Origin: Legionella anisa | Lineage (GTDB): Bacteria > Pseudomonadota > Gammaproteobacteria > Legionellales > Legionellaceae | Direction: 5' to 3' | Length of the DNA stretch: 64,000 nt | Assembly (NCBI RefSeq): GCF_001467525.1 | Contig: NZ_LNXS01000049.1 | Coordinates: forward strand, 418-64,417 | Shown: positions 63,784-64,000 of the stretch, one piece after another | How the letters are laid out: the number at the start of each line of letters is the position of its first letter | Numbering within the stretch: the first letter of the stretch is position 1 | Made by a program: the position numbers and the translations under genes | Notes under the pieces: model-generated | What the model saw: only the letters and a program-made list of their open reading frames with translations | What the model was told of the DNA's origin: nothing | Databases searched by the model: none

Positions 63784-64000
63784 ATGACTGAGCTGAATAA
63801 AACACATATCGAAAAGCTTGTGACTCATTTTTACCAAAAAGTACAAAAAGATGAGATCCTAGGCCCAATTTTCAATGATGCAGCACAGGTTGATTGGGAT
63901 GAACATATCCCTTTGCTTTGCCAATTTTGGAATAGCATTATGTTGAAAACTAATGAGTATCACGGTAATGCCTATCAAAAACATACTCTATTAAAACAAT
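63784..64000 (+). CDS. Group III truncated haemoglobin (cut by window end)
   Basis: The first 72 codons of a truncated globin: ITPIFN-type helix region seen as FYQKVQKDEILGPIFNDAA, then VDWDEHIPLLCQFWNSIMLKTNEYHGNAYQKHTLL. The YHGN and FWNSIML segments mark group III (Ctb-like) proteins, which bind O2/NO. The His that binds heme is beyond or near the edge. It follows the DUF488 gene by 83 bases and is probably under NsrR control with it. Confidence 0.83.
   Translation, partial: MTELNKTHIEKLVTHFYQKVQKDEILGPIFNDAAQVDWDEHIPLLCQFWNSIMLKTNEYHGNAYQKHTLLKQ

Overview
The window reads as chromosome of a non-pneumophila Legionella species (Gammaproteobacteria). The evidence is AT-rich DNA, several large proteins with eukaryotic-type domains next to housekeeping genes, a fimT-pilV-pilW-pilX-pilE minor pilin cluster followed by comEC, pairs of Pht-type MFS transporters, and hairpin repeats of the 'GTAGCCTGGGTGCAGCGCAGCGG' type (here only described, see the repeat entries) in many intergenic gaps. 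No tRNA, rRNA, CRISPR array, transposase or phage gene was seen. Species and locus names are inferred from memory of the families, not from a search.

Layout. 0.2-5.5 kb: a serine hydrolase, a DUF4442 hotdog protein, an unknown protein, a DipZ-type thiol-disulfide protein and a cyclic-nucleotide-binding protein. 5.5-10.7 kb: a biotin-independent malonate decarboxylase operon read leftward (mdcA, an mdcC-mdcD fusion, mdcE, mdcG, mdcB), with no mdcH. 10.9-15.3 kb: type II NADH dehydrogenase, UmuC and an amino-acid permease. 15.4-22.6 kb: an accessory block of effector-like genes, namely a phosphoribosyltransferase-HAD protein, a protein-kinase-like protein, a repeat-flanked alpha/beta hydrolase and a U-box plus leucine-rich-repeat protein. 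22.6-23.9 kb: 1.3 kb without a clear gene, probably decayed.

23.9-34.7 kb is mixed metabolism: a Rieske oxygenase, a VOC protein, an epimerase/DoxX-like protein with a DUF2269 partner, Hsp20, exported carbonic anhydrase, a glycosidase-like secreted protein, an MFS transporter facing a PhyH dioxygenase, a PepSY protein, UmuD and a Dam methylase. 35-51 kb is almost all leftward: two Pht-like MFS genes, malic enzyme, rpmE, (dps rightward), two overlapping exonuclease III genes, a WrbA-like flavoprotein, a small unknown, hslUV, phosphopentomutase with two more Pht-like MFS genes, and an ArnT/PMT glycosyltransferase. 51-60 kb is rightward: an unknown acidic-tailed protein, a polysaccharide deacetylase, the minor pilins and comEC. 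The end holds ada, small unknowns, and an NsrR-DUF488-truncated globin set cut by the window edge.

How genes work together. The mdc genes encode the catalytic subunits plus both enzymes that make and attach the special prosthetic group. The deoB-MFS-MFS set fits nucleoside uptake and salvage. FimT/PilVWXE prime type IV pili and ComEC imports DNA, so the pilin-comEC block fits natural competence. UmuD and UmuC would form an error-prone polymerase although they lie 20 kb apart. NsrR, DUF488 and globin fit nitric-oxide defence. The 15-23 kb block and the genes near 51.4 kb look like Dot/Icm effector candidates, from domain content and Glu-rich C termini only.
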